Origin: Blastococcus sp. HT6-4
Lineage (GTDB): Bacteria > Actinomycetota > Actinomycetes > Mycobacteriales > Geodermatophilaceae
DNA: 64,000 nt
NCBI RefSeq assembly: GCF_039679125.1
Contig: NZ_CP155551.1
Location: 4,092,001-4,156,000 of the forward strand
Reading direction: 5' to 3'
Position numbers and translations under genes: made by a program. Positions within the stretch are counted from its first letter, which is position 1. The number at the start of each line of letters is the position of its first letter. The notes under the pieces were generated by a model. The model ran no database searches and was not told where the DNA came from. It saw nothing but the letters and a program-made list of their open reading frames with translations. Shown piece after piece: positions 1 to 10,528 of the stretch.

Positions 1-1
1 C

Positions 2-130
2 CTCGTCGTCGCCGTCCTGCTCCTGCTCTCGACCTCCGCCGAGCTGCGCTGGGTGTGGTCGCTGGCCGCCGTGGCCGCCGGCTGCTGGACCGCCTACGCC
101 GTCTGGCAGACCCGGCGCTCGGAGGAGTGA
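2..130 (+). CDS. C-terminal end of a membrane protein (partial)
   Basis: The first 43 codons read through a very hydrophobic segment (LVVAVLLLLS), a short loop and a second hydrophobic segment, then end in a short charged tail (QTRRSEE) and TGA. This looks like the last two membrane helices of a small integral membrane protein whose start lies before the window. Its stop codon overlaps a GTG (GTGA) in the frame of the following thioesterase-like gene, so the two were probably cotranscribed. The function cannot be told from this fragment. Confidence 0.6.
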   Translation, partial: LVVAVLLLLSTSAELRWVWSLAAVAAGCWTAYAVWQTRRSEE

Positions 131-936
131 GCGCCGGCGACAGACTGCGGGCCATGGATCTGCCCGAGGCCCTCTACCTGCCCGATGGCGACGGCTTCAC
201 CGCCACGGCGCTGACCATCGGCGCCTGGGACGTCGGCATGCAGCACGCCGGGCCACCCGCGGCGCTGCTGCGCGCGGCCGAGTAGGCGGGTGGGATCCCC
301 GACGGCCAGACCGTGCGGCTGGCCTACGACATCCTCGGGCCGGTGCCGGTGGGCCCGGTGCGGGTGGGCGCCTCCGTCATCTGCCCCGGCCGGCGGATCG
401 AGCTGGTGGAGGCGGTCCTCGACGCCGGGGATGGCCCGCTCATGCGGCTGTCGGCCTGGCGCATGCGCAGCCGCGCCGACGGCCCACCGGCCTCCCCCGG
501 CCCGCACCCGGTCCCGGCCGGCCCGGACGACGGCCGCCCCAAGCGCCCGGCGTTCTTCCCCACCGAGCTCGCCTACCACCGCGCGCTGGACTGGCGGTTC
601 GTGTCGGGCACCTTCAACGGCCCGGGCCCGGCCGCCGCGTGGACGCGTCCGGAGTGCACGCTGGTGGCCGGCGAGCCGATGACGCCCCTGCAGCACCTCC
701 TCGTGATGACCGATGCGGCCAGCGGCATCTCGGCGACCCTGGACTGGACGGAGGCGACCTTCGCCAACGTCGACCTCACCGTGGCCCTGCACCGTCCGCC
801 CCGCGGCGAATGGCTCGGTATGGACGCCACCACCGTGCTGGGCGACTCGGGCCCGGCGCAGTGCTTCGCCGTCCTCGTCGACGCCGACGGGGCCGTCGGC
901 CGGTCCAGCCAGTCGCTGTTCGTCGAGCCCCGCTGA
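127..936 (+). pseudogene. Acyl-CoA thioesterase-like gene interrupted by an in-frame TAG
   Basis: One reading frame carries a hot-dog thioesterase-like protein throughout. The N-terminal part has LPDGDGFTATALTIGAWD and QHAGPPAALLRAAE. The frame then meets TAG at 283-285 and continues in the same frame with AGGIPDGQTVRLAYDILGPV up to the TGA at 936. The family normally reads AAEQA here, so the simplest explanation is one C-to-T change turning CAG (Gln) into TAG. Starts are GTG 127 (overlapping the previous stop) or ATG 154. The 3' part could in principle be translated from GTG 313, but that product would lack the first strands of the hot-dog fold. It is a recent pseudogene, a sequencing error, or a rare readthrough case; I favour one of the first two. 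Confidence 0.7.
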
Positions 937-1088
937 CGGGGTGAGGGATCTCTCGTACCGGGAACTCCCTGGTCAGGGCGGTGGCGTGGACCTCCGGCGC
1001 GGGTACCCGGAGGATGTGGTTGGCATCGGCGGGCGCCGGTGCGCACTGTGGAGAGGTCGCTTCCCCCGACGATTGGAGTGCGCTGACC

Positions 1089-1982
1089 GTGGATGCGTGG
1101 ACAGACGTCCTGCGCTGGCTGTCCGGACGCGGTCTCGAGGTCGTGCTCATCGTGCTCGGCTCGGTGCTGCTGGCCCGGTTCATCGGCTGGGCAGGCACCC
1201 GGATCACCGACCGGATCGACCGCAACTCCACCGACGGGGACGCGCTCGTGCGCTCCGAGGCCGCCAAGCACCGGCACTCGCTCACCCAGGTGCTCACCTG
1301 GGCGGCGGTGGTGCTCGTCTACTCGATCTCGGTCTTCTTCGTCCTCGACCGCCTCGGCATCCCGGTGACCGGCCTGGTCGCGCCGGCCACGGTGCTCGGC
1401 GTGGGGCTGGGCTTCGGCGCCCAGCGCATCGTCGGTGACGTCCTCGCGGGCTTCTTCATCATCACCGAGCGCCAGTACGGGTTCGGCGACGTCGTCTCCA
1501 TCCAGGTGGTCGGCGGCGGCGAGCCGGCCGAGGGCACCGTCGAGGACGTGACCCTGCGCGTGACCCGGGTGCGCTCGCCCAACGGCGAGGTCGTCACCGT
1601 GCCGAACGGCCAGATCGTGAAGGTCGTCAACCTCTCGCGCGACTGGGCCCGCGCCGTCGTGGACGTCCCGGTGCCCACCAGCGTCGACGTGAACCGGGCC
1701 AACGAGATCCTCCGCGAGGTCGGCCGGTCGGCCTTCCGCGACCCGGCGATGCGCCCGCTGCTGCTCGACCCGCCCACCGTCATGGGCGTCGAGACGCTCG
1801 GGCTCGACGAGGTCAACGTGCGCGTGGTGGCCCGCACGCTGCCCGGCAAGCAGTTCGAGGTCGGCCGCGACCTGCGGGCCCGCATCGTGGACGCCTTCCG
1901 CAGCCAGGGCATGCAGGTGCCGCAGCCCACCTCGGTCGCGGTGCCTGACGGCGCGACCGCCGTCCAGGAGGCGGTCCGATGA
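1089..1982 (+). CDS. MscS-family mechanosensitive ion channel
   Basis: This 297-residue protein has three predicted membrane helices, at about residues 16-34, 66-86 and 94-126. The third is the glycine/alanine-rich pore helix typical of MscS (TVLGVGLGFGAQ), followed by the beta domain with VPNGQI and a C-terminal alpha/beta domain. Such channels open under membrane tension and release solutes during hypo-osmotic shock. The GTG at 1089 is chosen because GGAG lies at 1075-1078 and nothing hydrophobic or conserved is seen upstream, although the frame stays open to 981. It overlaps the next gene by ATGA, so the two are probably translationally coupled. Confidence 0.9.
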   Translation: MDAWTDVLRWLSGRGLEVVLIVLGSVLLARFIGWAGTRITDRIDRNSTDGDALVRSEAAKHRHSLTQVLTWAAVVLVYSISVFFVLDRLGIPVTGLVAPATVLGVGLGFGAQRIVGDVLAGFFIITERQYGFGDVVSIQVVGGGEPAEGTVEDVTLRVTRVRSPNGEVVTVPNGQIVKVVNLSRDWARAVVDVPVPTSVDVNRANEILREVGRSAFRDPAMRPLLLDPPTVMGVETLGLDEVNVRVVARTLPGKQFEVGRDLRARIVDAFRSQGMQVPQPTSVAVPDGATAVQEAVR

Positions 1983-2482
1983 CCGCGCCCGAGGACCGCA
2001 GCCCGGACGGCGGGGAGCCGAGGGTCAGCACCGCTCCCGCCGTGGCCCCCGCCGCGCCCGCCGCGTCCGCGCCGCCGGACGAGCCGCGGCGTCCCCGCTG
2101 GTGGTCGGCCATCCCCCGGCACCTGGGCCGGGCCCGCACCTCGACGGTCGCGCTCAGCCTGCTGTTCCTCCTGATCGGCGCCCTCTACCTCAACGTGCGC
2201 CCGGACCCGGAGGGGACGACGCGCACGCCGGCGGACACGGGGGTCGAGGAGACGGCCGAGCAGACGACGGAGACCACCCCGCCGACCACCGAGACCACCG
2301 AGCCCGCCGAACCCACCGACGAGGCGCCGGCGACCACCCCCGCGCAGCCGACCGGGGAGCAGGCCGAGCCGACCCAGCAGACCGGGGAGCCGGAGCCCGA
2401 AGAGACGGCGGACGAGACGGCGCCCACCACGTCGGCCCCGGAGACCAGCGCGCCGAGCCAGCCGACCGCACCGACCGGCTGA
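1979..2482 (+). CDS. Single-pass membrane protein with Thr/Glu/Pro-rich exterior tail
   Basis: The 167-residue protein has a disordered Ala/Pro-rich N-terminus, a basic patch (RRPRWW), one membrane helix at about residues 55-73, and then about 90 residues almost entirely of Thr, Glu, Pro, Ala and Gln. The tail is strongly acidic and resembles a wall-spanning stalk. No catalytic domain is visible. The start codon overlaps the stop of the MscS gene (ATGA), which suggests a shared role at the envelope, perhaps tethering or gating near the channel; that is inference. It ends one base before the oppositely oriented dehydrogenase gene. Confidence 0.7.
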   Translation: MTAPEDRSPDGGEPRVSTAPAVAPAAPAASAPPDEPRRPRWWSAIPRHLGRARTSTVALSLLFLLIGALYLNVRPDPEGTTRTPADTGVEETAEQTTETTPPTTETTEPAEPTDEAPATTPAQPTGEQAEPTQQTGEPEPEETADETAPTTSAPETSAPSQPTAPTG

Positions 2483-2483
2483 G

Positions 2484-3513
2484 TCAGAACGAGGTCACGA
2501 CGGCGATCCCGGGTGCCGCGCCTACCGTGGCGAGCGCGGCCCCGGCGTCGTCCAGGGCCAGCCGGCGGGTGACCAGCCGGCCCGGGTCGAGCCGGCCGGC
2601 CGCGATCAGGCCCAGCAGCTCCGGATAGGCGTGCGCGGCCATGCCGTGGCTGCCCAGCACCGCCAGCTCGAGCGCGACCACCCGGTCCATCGGCACCTCG
2701 GGGCGGCCCTGCGCCGGCGGCAGCAGCCCGACCTGGACGTGCCGGCCGCGCGGCCGGAGGCTGCGGACGGAGTTCGCGCAGGTGACCGCGGCGCCGAGGG
2801 CGTCGAGCGAGGCGTGCGCGCCGCCGCCGGTCAGCTCGGCCACGGCCGCGGGCACGTCGCCGGCGCCGTCGACCGCGTGCTCGGCGCCCAGCTCGCGGGC
2901 GAGCTCCAGCGCGCCGGGCGCGACGTCGACGGCCACCACCCGGGCGCCGGCGGCCACCCGCGATCTGGACGGCGGAGAGCCCGACGCCGCCGCACCCGTG
3001 CACCGCCACCCACTCCCCGGCCCGCACGCGCGCCACCTGGACGACGGCGCGGAAGGCGGTGGCGTACCGGCAGCCCAGCGCGGCGGCGGTGGTGAGGTCC
3101 AGCCCCTCGGGCACCGCGACGAGGTTGACGTCGGCGGCGTCGAGGGCGACGAACTCGGCCAGCGAGCCCCAGTGGGTGAAGCCGGGCTGGGTCTGCCGGG
3201 CGCAGACCTGGTGCTCACCGGCGGCGCACTGCGCGCACCGGCCGCAGGCGTTGACGAACGGCACCGTGACCCGGTCGCCCACCCGCCAGTTCCGGACGCC
3301 CGCGCCGACGGCCGCCACGGTGCCGGCCAGCTCGTGCCCGGGCACGTGCGGCAGGACGACGTCGGGGTCGTGCCCCTGCCAGGCGTGCCAGTCGCTGCGG
3401 CAGATGCCGCCGGCGCCGACCCGGACGACGACGCCGCCCGGCGCGGGATCGGGCGCAGGGACGTCGTCGACCCGCAGCGGTCCACCGAACTGCTCGAACA
3501 CCAGGGCGCGCAC
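2484..3513 (-). pseudogene. Zinc-dependent alcohol dehydrogenase, frameshifted
   Basis: The N-terminal two thirds read as an MDR zinc dehydrogenase: GroES-like start ([12 protein letters not shown]), catalytic-site GHELAG, a four-cysteine structural zinc loop ([15 protein letters not shown]) and the nucleotide-fold [13 protein letters not shown]. Exactly there the frame is lost, and the protein continues one frame over with [20 protein letters not shown] to the stop at 2484. Removing one base of CCC at 2957-2959 restores a single 342-residue frame ([13 protein letters not shown]). The start is GTG 3513, or ATG 3546 inside an inverted repeat. Family identity is clear and the substrate unknown. 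If real, the break removes the Rossmann half and inactivates the enzyme. Confidence 0.8.
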
Positions 3514-3535
3514 GCCGTCAGCCTGCCGGGTGGTC

Positions 3536-3611
3536 GAGTTGATCATCGCCTCCGGGTCCGCCGCGCCGGCGTGTCCCGCCGTGTCCCGGACCCGCAGCCG
3601 ATGATCGACTC
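3536..3611. repeat. Long imperfect inverted repeat in divergent promoter region
   Basis: Arms at 3536-3560 and 3587-3611 (25 nt each, 26-nt spacer) are complementary except for two mismatches and one G-T pair. The outer part contains GATCATCG facing CGATGATC. It lies between the minus-strand dehydrogenase, whose alternative ATG is inside the left arm, and the plus-strand SAM riboswitch and metY. It could be a paired operator for a regulator of the dehydrogenase or an RNA hairpin in its leader. No T-run follows either arm. Confidence 0.6.
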
Positions 3612-3659
3612 CGAGTGGTCCCTGCGGCGGGTGTTTCACGTGGGACATCGCGGCCCGTA

Positions 3660-3795
3660 GGATCGCGCTGGCTCCTGAGAGGCAGCGCGAAGCACCTGGC
3701 TGGCTGCCCGGCAACCTCTACTCCGTCTGAGGTGCTCCAGGGGAAGAGCCGGCCGGACGGCGCCCGCCGCCCGGCAAGGACGGAGCTCCCGTGCG
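3660..3795 (+). promoter_or_regulatory. SAM riboswitch (SAM-I/SAM-IV class) upstream of metY
   Basis: The leader of metY contains the conserved core of the SAM-I/IV clan: a closing helix GGCTC (3670-3674) with GAGCC (3746-3750), a helix AGGCAGCG...CTGGCTGCC, then CGGCAACCTC pairing with GAGGTGC, and the CCAGGGGAAGA junction. A further GC-rich region (about 3750-3795) could form the extra helix or pseudoknot of SAM-IV, the actinobacterial variant. These elements bind S-adenosylmethionine and turn off sulfur-assimilation and methionine genes, which fits metY-metX directly downstream. The subclass and 3' boundary are uncertain; the class is well supported by core bases and context. Confidence 0.85.
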
Positions 3796-3828
3796 CCGCG
3801 GGTCTCCGCGAGCGAGAGGAGACGGCGC

Positions 3829-5121
3829 ATGAGCGACCCGCAGAGCTGGAGCTTCGAGACCCGGCAGATCCACGCCGGCACGAGCCCCGACCCCACGACC
3901 GGCGCCCGCGCGCTGCCGATCTACGCGACCACCGCCTACCAGTTCCGCGACACCCAGCACGCCGCGGACCTGTTCGCGCTGGCCGAGATGGGCAACATCT
4001 ACACGCGGATCATGAACCCGACGCAAGACGCGCTCGAGCAGCGCGTGGCCTCGCTCGAGGGCGGCGTCGCGGCCCTGGCCGTCGCGTCGGGCCAGGCGGC
4101 CGAGACCCTGGCCATCCTCAACCTCGCCGAGGCCGGCGACCACGTCGTCGCGTCGGCCTCCCTCTACGGCGGCACCTACAACCTGCTGCACCACTCGCTG
4201 CCGAAGATGGGGATCACGGTCTCCTTCGTCGAGGACCCCGACGACCCGGAGAACTGGCAGTCGCTGGTCCAGGACAACACCCGGGCGTTCTTCGCCGAGT
4301 CGATCGGCAACCCGAAGGGCGACATCCTCGACATCGAGACGGTCGCCGGGGTCGCGCACCGCAACGGGGTGCCGCTCATCATCGACAACACCATCGCGAC
4401 GCCGTACCTGATCCGCCCGTTCGAGTTCGGCGCCGACGTCGTCGTCCACTCGGCCACCAAGTACCTGGGCGGCCACGGCACCGTCATCGCCGGCCTGATC
4501 GTCGACGGCGGGACGTTCGACTGGACCGGGGGCCGCCACCCCATGTTCACGACGCCGGACCCGACGTACCACGGCGTGGTCTACGCCGACCTGGGCGCGC
4601 CGGCCTTCGCGCTCAAGGCGCGGGTGCAGCTGCTGCGCGACCTGGGCCCGGCGGTCTCGCCGTTCAACGCCTTCCTGGTGGTGCAGGGCATCGAGACCCT
4701 CTCGCTGCGCATGGAGCGGCACGTGAGCAACGCCCAGCGGGTGGCGGAGTTCCTCGAGGCGCACGACGAGGTGGACCGGGTCAACTACCCGGGGCTGGCC
4801 TCCTCGCCGTGGCACGCCGCGCAGCAGAAGTACGCCCCGAAGGGCGCCGGCGCCGTCCTCACCTTCGAGCTGCACGGCGGCGTCGAGGCGGGGAAGCGGT
4901 TCGTGGAGGCCCTGGAGCTGCACAGCCACGTCGCCAACATCGGTGACGTCCGCAGCCTGGTGATCCACCCGGCGTCGACCACGCACTCGCAGCTCACGCC
5001 GGAGGAGCAGCTCACCACCGGCGTCACCCCGGGTCTGGTGCGGCTGGCCGTGGGCCTGGAGGGCGTCGAGGACATCCTGGCCGACCTCGAGGCCGGGTTC
5101 CGCGCCGCCAAGGGCGCCTGA
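3829..5121 (+). CDS. metY: O-acetylhomoserine sulfhydrylase
   Basis: This 430-residue PLP enzyme of the Cys/Met-metabolism family makes homocysteine from O-acetylhomoserine and sulfide. It begins with the typical SFETRQIHAG, has the PLP-binding HSATKYLGGHG with Lys211 as internal aldimine, and ends with DVRSLVIHPASTTHSQL, the substrate-carboxylate loop of MetY-type enzymes. Length and motifs match the sulfhydrylase rather than cystathionine gamma-synthase. GAGAGGAGA before ATG 3829 is a strong ribosome site. It is controlled by the upstream SAM riboswitch and followed 3 nt later by metX, which makes its substrate. Confidence 0.95.
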   Translation: MSDPQSWSFETRQIHAGTSPDPTTGARALPIYATTAYQFRDTQHAADLFALAEMGNIYTRIMNPTQDALEQRVASLEGGVAALAVASGQAAETLAILNLAEAGDHVVASASLYGGTYNLLHHSLPKMGITVSFVEDPDDPENWQSLVQDNTRAFFAESIGNPKGDILDIETVAGVAHRNGVPLIIDNTIATPYLIRPFEFGADVVVHSATKYLGGHGTVIAGLIVDGGTFDWTGGRHPMFTTPDPTYHGVVYADLGAPAFALKARVQLLRDLGPAVSPFNAFLVVQGIETLSLRMERHVSNAQRVAEFLEAHDEVDRVNYPGLASSPWHAAQQKYAPKGAGAVLTFELHGGVEAGKRFVEALELHSHVANIGDVRSLVIHPASTTHSQLTPEEQLTTGVTPGLVRLAVGLEGVEDILADLEAGFRAAKGA

Positions 5122-5124
5122 GCG

Positions 5125-6204
5125 GTGGGCGGGTGGGTCGAGGGCGACCCGGTCGGCGACCGGCGCTTCCTCGACCTGCCCGCCCCCTTCCCGCTGGACC
5201 GCGGCGGGACCCTGCCCGCCGTGCGGATCGCCTACGAGACCTGGGGCACCCTCGCCCCCGACGGCGGGAACGCCGTGCTGGTGGAGCACGCGCTCACCGG
5301 CGACAGCCACGTCGTCGGCCCGGCCGCGGAGGGGCATCCGACGCCCGGCTGGTGGAGCGGCATCGTCGGGCCGGGCGCGGCCCTGGACACCGACCGCTTC
5401 TTCGTCGTCTGCGCCAACGTGCTCGGCGGCTGCCAGGGCACGACCGGGCCGTCGTCGACCGCGCCGGACGGCCGCCGCTGGGGATCACGCTTCCCCGAGG
5501 TGACCGTGGGCGACCAGGTGCGCGCCGAGGTCGCGCTCGCCGACGCGCTCGGCATCCCCCGCTGGGCGGCGGTGGCCGGCGGGTCGATGGGCGGCATGCG
5601 GGCGCTGGAGTGGGCCGTGGCCGAACCGGCGCGGGTCGAGGCGCTCTTCTTCCTCGCGTCGGGCGCCGTCGCCTCGGCCGACCAGATCGGCACGCAGACC
5701 ACCCAGCAGGCCGCCGTCCGGGCCGACGCGCGCTGGGCGGGCGGGGACTACGCGCCCGACGCCCCGCCGGTGGACGGCCTGGGGATCGCCCGCCGGATCG
5801 CCCACCTCACCTACCGCAGCGGGCTGGAGCTCGACGCCCGCTTCGGCGTGCAGGTGCAGGACGACGGCCGCTACGCCGTCGCCTCCTACCTCGACCACCA
5901 CGCCGACAAGCTCGCCCGCCGCTTCGACGCCGGAAGCTACGTGCTGCTCACCGAGGCGATGAACAGCTGGGACGTCGGCCGGGGCCGCGGCGGCGTCGAG
6001 GCCGCGCTGGCCCGCGTGACCGCCCGCGCGCTCGTCGCGGGCGTGGACAGCGACCGGCTGTACCCGGTGGAGCAGCAGCAGCGGGTGGCCGACGCGCTCG
6101 GCGTCCCGCTGCGCGTCATCTCCTCGCCGTACGGGCACGACGGCTTCCTGATCGAGACCGCCGCCGTCGGCGCGCTGCTGACCGAGCTGCTGGGGAAACC
6201 GTGA
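5125..6204 (+). CDS. metX: Homoserine O-acetyltransferase
   Basis: This 359-residue alpha/beta-hydrolase-fold enzyme transfers acetyl from acetyl-CoA to homoserine, feeding MetY. The catalytic Ser154 sits in AGGSMGG, with Asp308 (GVDSDRL) and His338 (YGHDG) completing the triad. Family signatures include [10 protein letters not shown] and the loop [12 protein letters not shown]. The GTG at 5125 is 3 nt after metY's stop. The product belongs to the acetyl (MetX) family, although some members use succinyl-CoA; I cannot separate these by eye. Its stop overlaps the GTG of the following lyase gene. Confidence 0.95.
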   Translation: MGGWVEGDPVGDRRFLDLPAPFPLDRGGTLPAVRIAYETWGTLAPDGGNAVLVEHALTGDSHVVGPAAEGHPTPGWWSGIVGPGAALDTDRFFVVCANVLGGCQGTTGPSSTAPDGRRWGSRFPEVTVGDQVRAEVALADALGIPRWAAVAGGSMGGMRALEWAVAEPARVEALFFLASGAVASADQIGTQTTQQAAVRADARWAGGDYAPDAPPVDGLGIARRIAHLTYRSGLELDARFGVQVQDDGRYAVASYLDHHADKLARRFDAGSYVLLTEAMNSWDVGRGRGGVEAALARVTARALVAGVDSDRLYPVEQQQRVADALGVPLRVISSPYGHDGFLIETAAVGALLTELLGKP

Positions 6205-7274
6205 ACGACGACGACCTGCTCCCGCTGCGCGAGGCGTGCGACCGCGCGCTGACCGGGCACGGCGACTGGCGTCCGGCGGACCAGCTCGCCATGGTCCCGC
6301 CCGGGACGGCCCCGGACCGGTACGGCGACGGCGGCGTGGTCGCCGAGCTCGAGGCCGAGGTCGCCGGGCTGCTCGGCCTGCCCGCGGCGGTGTACCTGCC
6401 CAGCGGCGTCATGGCGCAGCAGGCGGCGCTGCGGGTGCACGCCGACCGGCGGGCCCGGCGCACCGTGGTCTGCCACCCCGAGAGCCACCTGATCCGGCAC
6501 GAGGAGCAGGCGTTCGAGCGGCTGCACGGCATGGTGCTGCGGCCGGCCGGGAACCGGTACCGGCTGCTCGTGCGCGCCGACCTCGACGCGGTCGCCGAGC
6601 GCCCCGCCGCGTTGCTGGTGGAGCTGCCGCAGCGCGACCTGGGCGGGCAGCTCCCGGCGTGGGACGACCTGGTGGAGCAGGTCGGCTGGGCCCGGGGCCG
6701 CGGCGCCGCCGCGCACCTGGACGGCGCCCGCCTGTGGGAGGCCACCGCCGGCTACGACCGCACGCCGGCCGAGATCGCCGGGCTGTTCGACACCGTCTAC
6801 GTCAGCTTCTACAAGGGCATCGGCGCGCTGGCCGGCTGCTGCCTGGCCGGCCCGGCGGACGTCGTCGCCGAGGTCCGGGAGTGGCGCCGCCGGCTGGGCG
6901 GCACGCTGTTCGGCCTGTGGCCCGGGGCGGCATCGGCGCTGAGCTGCCTGCGCCGGCGGCTGCCGCTGATGCCCGCCTACCTGGAGCGCGCCCGCGAGAT
7001 CGCCGGCGCGGTGCGCGACCTGCCGGGCGTCACCGTCGTCCCCGACCCGCCGCAGACGCCGATGCTGCACCTGCTGCTGCGCACCACCCCGGAGGAGTTC
7101 ACCGCGGCCGCCCGCCGCCTGGCCACCGACGAGGGCCTGTGGACCTGGCCGCGTGCCGGGCGCACCGGCGATCCCGGCGCCGTGCGGGTGGAGCTGGCCG
7201 TGGGCGACGCGACGCTGGCGCTCCCGGTCGAGGAGATCCGCGCGGCGGTCGCCACCCTCGCCGGGGAAACCTGA
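6201..7274 (+). CDS. Threonine aldolase / beta-eliminating lyase family PLP enzyme
   Basis: This 357-residue fold-type I PLP protein resembles low-specificity threonine aldolases: [19 protein letters not shown] near the start, [21 protein letters not shown] for cofactor binding, and [13 protein letters not shown] with the PLP lysine at residue 205. Such enzymes cleave beta-hydroxy amino acids to glycine and an aldehyde. The GTG start overlaps the metX stop (GTGA), so it is translated with the methionine genes and may fall under the same riboswitch. A role in glycine or one-carbon supply to methionine is plausible but inferred. Confidence 0.8.
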   Translation: MNDDDLLPLREACDRALTGHGDWRPADQLAMVPPGTAPDRYGDGGVVAELEAEVAGLLGLPAAVYLPSGVMAQQAALRVHADRRARRTVVCHPESHLIRHEEQAFERLHGMVLRPAGNRYRLLVRADLDAVAERPAALLVELPQRDLGGQLPAWDDLVEQVGWARGRGAAAHLDGARLWEATAGYDRTPAEIAGLFDTVYVSFYKGIGALAGCCLAGPADVVAEVREWRRRLGGTLFGLWPGAASALSCLRRRLPLMPAYLERAREIAGAVRDLPGVTVVPDPPQTPMLHLLLRTTPEEFTAAARRLATDEGLWTWPRAGRTGDPGAVRVELAVGDATLALPVEEIRAAVATLAGET

Positions 7275-7298
7275 CGACCGGCGGTTAGCGTCCGGCGC

Positions 7299-8498
7299 AT
7301 GAGCTACGACGTCGCCTCGGTGCGGGCGCACTTCCCCTCCCTCGCGAGCGGGACGGCACACTTCGACGGCCCCGGCGGCACCCAGGTGCCCGAGCAGGTG
7401 GGCCGGGCGGTGGCCGCGACCCTGACCGCGCCGATCGCCAACCGCGGCTCGGTTACCGCGGCGGAGAGGGTCGCCGACGAGACGGTGCTGGCGGCGCGGG
7501 CGGCGGTGGCCGACCTGCTCGGCGCCGACCCCGCCGGGGTCGTGTTCGGCCGCAGCGCCACCCAGCTCACCTTCGACCTCGCGCGCACGCTGGCGGCCGG
7601 CTGGGGGCCCGGTGACGAGGTCGTCGTCACCCGGCTCGACCACGACGCGAACATCCGGCCGTGGGTGCTGGCCGCGGAGAACGCCGGCGCGACCGTGCGG
7701 TGGGCCGCCTTCGACCCCGCCACCGGCGAGCTGACCGCCGACGACGTCGCCGCGGTCCTGACCGACCGGACCCGGCTGGTGGCGGTGACCGGGGCGTCCA
7801 ACCTGATCGGCACCCGCCCGCCGATCGCCGCGATCGCCGAGCGGGTGCACGCGGCCGGCGCGCTGCTCGTCGTCGACGGCGTGCACCTGACCGCCCATGC
7901 GCCGGTCGACGTCCGGACCCTCGGCGCCGACGTCTTCCTCTGCTCCCCCTACAAGTTCCTCGGCCCGCACTGCGGCGTCCTGGCCGCCGACCCCGGGTTC
8001 CTGGCGACGCTCCGGCCGGGCAAGCTGCTGCCCTCGACGGACACGGTGCCCGAGCGCTTCGAGCTCGGCACGCTGCCCTACGAGCTGCTGGCCGGGACGA
8101 CGGCGGCGGTGGACTTCCTCGCCGCGCTCGGGGAGGGCGGCAGCCGGCGCGAGCGGCTGCTCACCGCCATGAGCACGCTGGAGGAGTACGAGGACGGCCT
8201 GCGGGCGGACCTCGAGACGCGGCTGGCCGCGCTGCCCGGCGTCCGCCTGTGGTCGCGGGCGGCGCACCGCACCCCGACGCTGCTGCTCACCGTCGACGGG
8301 CGGGACCCCGCCGACGCCTACCGCTTCCTGGCCGACCGCGGCGTCAACGCACCGGCCGGGCACTTCTACGCGATCGAGGCCAGCCGGTGGCTCGGGCTCG
8401 GCGACACCGGGGGCCTGCGGGCCGGGCTGGCCCCCTACAGCGACGCCGACGACGTCGACCGGCTCGTCACCGGCCTGCGGGAGTGGCTCGCGACCTGA
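7299..8498 (+). CDS. Class V aminotransferase, cysteine desulfurase-like
   Basis: This 399-residue PLP protein has the SufS/NifS-like layout: FDGPGGTQVP at the start, GRSATQLTFDLARTL, a GVHLTAHAPVD segment and SPYKFLGPHCGVL with PLP Lys219. The C-terminal region where true desulfurases carry the catalytic cysteine reads VNAPAGHFYAIEA, with no cysteine. It therefore belongs to the desulfurase-like subgroup that probably does not release sulfur from cysteine by the normal route. It follows the aldolase by 24 nt in the same direction. Its exact reaction is unknown. Confidence 0.75.
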   Translation: MSYDVASVRAHFPSLASGTAHFDGPGGTQVPEQVGRAVAATLTAPIANRGSVTAAERVADETVLAARAAVADLLGADPAGVVFGRSATQLTFDLARTLAAGWGPGDEVVVTRLDHDANIRPWVLAAENAGATVRWAAFDPATGELTADDVAAVLTDRTRLVAVTGASNLIGTRPPIAAIAERVHAAGALLVVDGVHLTAHAPVDVRTLGADVFLCSPYKFLGPHCGVLAADPGFLATLRPGKLLPSTDTVPERFELGTLPYELLAGTTAAVDFLAALGEGGSRRERLLTAMSTLEEYEDGLRADLETRLAALPGVRLWSRAAHRTPTLLLTVDGRDPADAYRFLADRGVNAPAGHFYAIEASRWLGLGDTGGLRAGLAPYSDADDVDRLVTGLREWLAT

Positions 8499-9077
8499 TC
8501 AGGACGAGCCGTCCCCCGGCACCATCCCCGCCGGGGGCAGCGGCCGGCGGACGACCGGGCGGACCTTCCGCGCCTCGGGCAGCCGCTCGTAGTAGGCGGC
8601 CGCGTTGCCGCGGATGTGCAGCAGGTCGTCGTCGGTCGCCTCGCGCACGACCTTCGCCGGGACGCCGGCGATCACCGACCGCGGTGGGAACTGCTTGCCC
8701 TGGGTGACGACGGCGCCGGCGGCGATGATCGAGCCCGTGCCGATGTGCGCCCCGTTCATGACGACGCTGCCCATGCCCACCAGCACCTCGTCGTCGATCC
8801 GCGCCCCGTGCAGCACGACCCGGTGCCCGACGGTGACGTCCCGCCCCAGGACCAGCGGGAAGCCGGGGTCGGAGTGGAGGGTGCAGCCGTCCTGCACGTT
8901 GGAGCCCTCGCCGATCTCGATGGTCTCGTGGTCGGCGCGGGCGACGGCGCCGTACCAGATGCTCGAGCGCGGGCCCATGGTCACCGCGCCCACCACCACC
9001 GCCGTCGGCGCCACGAAGGCCTCGTCGTCGATCTCCGGGGCACCGAACGGCAGCTCCGCGATGTAGTTGTCGGCCAC
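8499..9077 (-). CDS. Gamma-class carbonic anhydrase-like hexapeptide-repeat protein
   Basis: This 192-residue left-handed beta-helix protein shows repeating hexapeptides (IWYGAVARADHETIEIGEGSN, VGHRVVLHGARIDDEVLVG). It also has the metal-site histidines expected in the gamma carbonic anhydrase/YrdA group (HSDPGF, VGHRVVLHG). These trimeric metalloproteins bind zinc or iron; many have weak or no carbonic anhydrase activity. The GTG start at 9077 is preceded by GGAGGAC. The stop codon TCA abuts the stop of the aminotransferase on the other strand, so the genes converge without a spacer. gdhA lies just upstream in the same direction. Confidence 0.85.
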   Translation of the reverse strand: MADNYIAELPFGAPEIDDEAFVAPTAVVVGAVTMGPRSSIWYGAVARADHETIEIGEGSNVQDGCTLHSDPGFPLVLGRDVTVGHRVVLHGARIDDEVLVGMGSVVMNGAHIGTGSIIAAGAVVTQGKQFPPRSVIAGVPAKVVREATDDDLLHIRGNAAAYYERLPEARKVRPVVRRPLPPAGMVPGDGSS

Positions 9078-9091
9078 GCCGTCCTCCTGCG

Positions 9092-10471
<1,380 letters not shown>

Positions 10472-10528
10472 TCAGCAACGTACGGTGCCGGGGCCCGGTC
10501 CGCGGGTCGGGCTCGATCGGGTCGGCGG

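Noticed and set aside
5937-8363. Very long open frame on the minus strand opposite metX and the PLP genes
   Set aside because: It is the antisense shadow of three clear genes, is rich in Arg/Gly/Ala/His as expected for high-GC shadows, and shows no domain.
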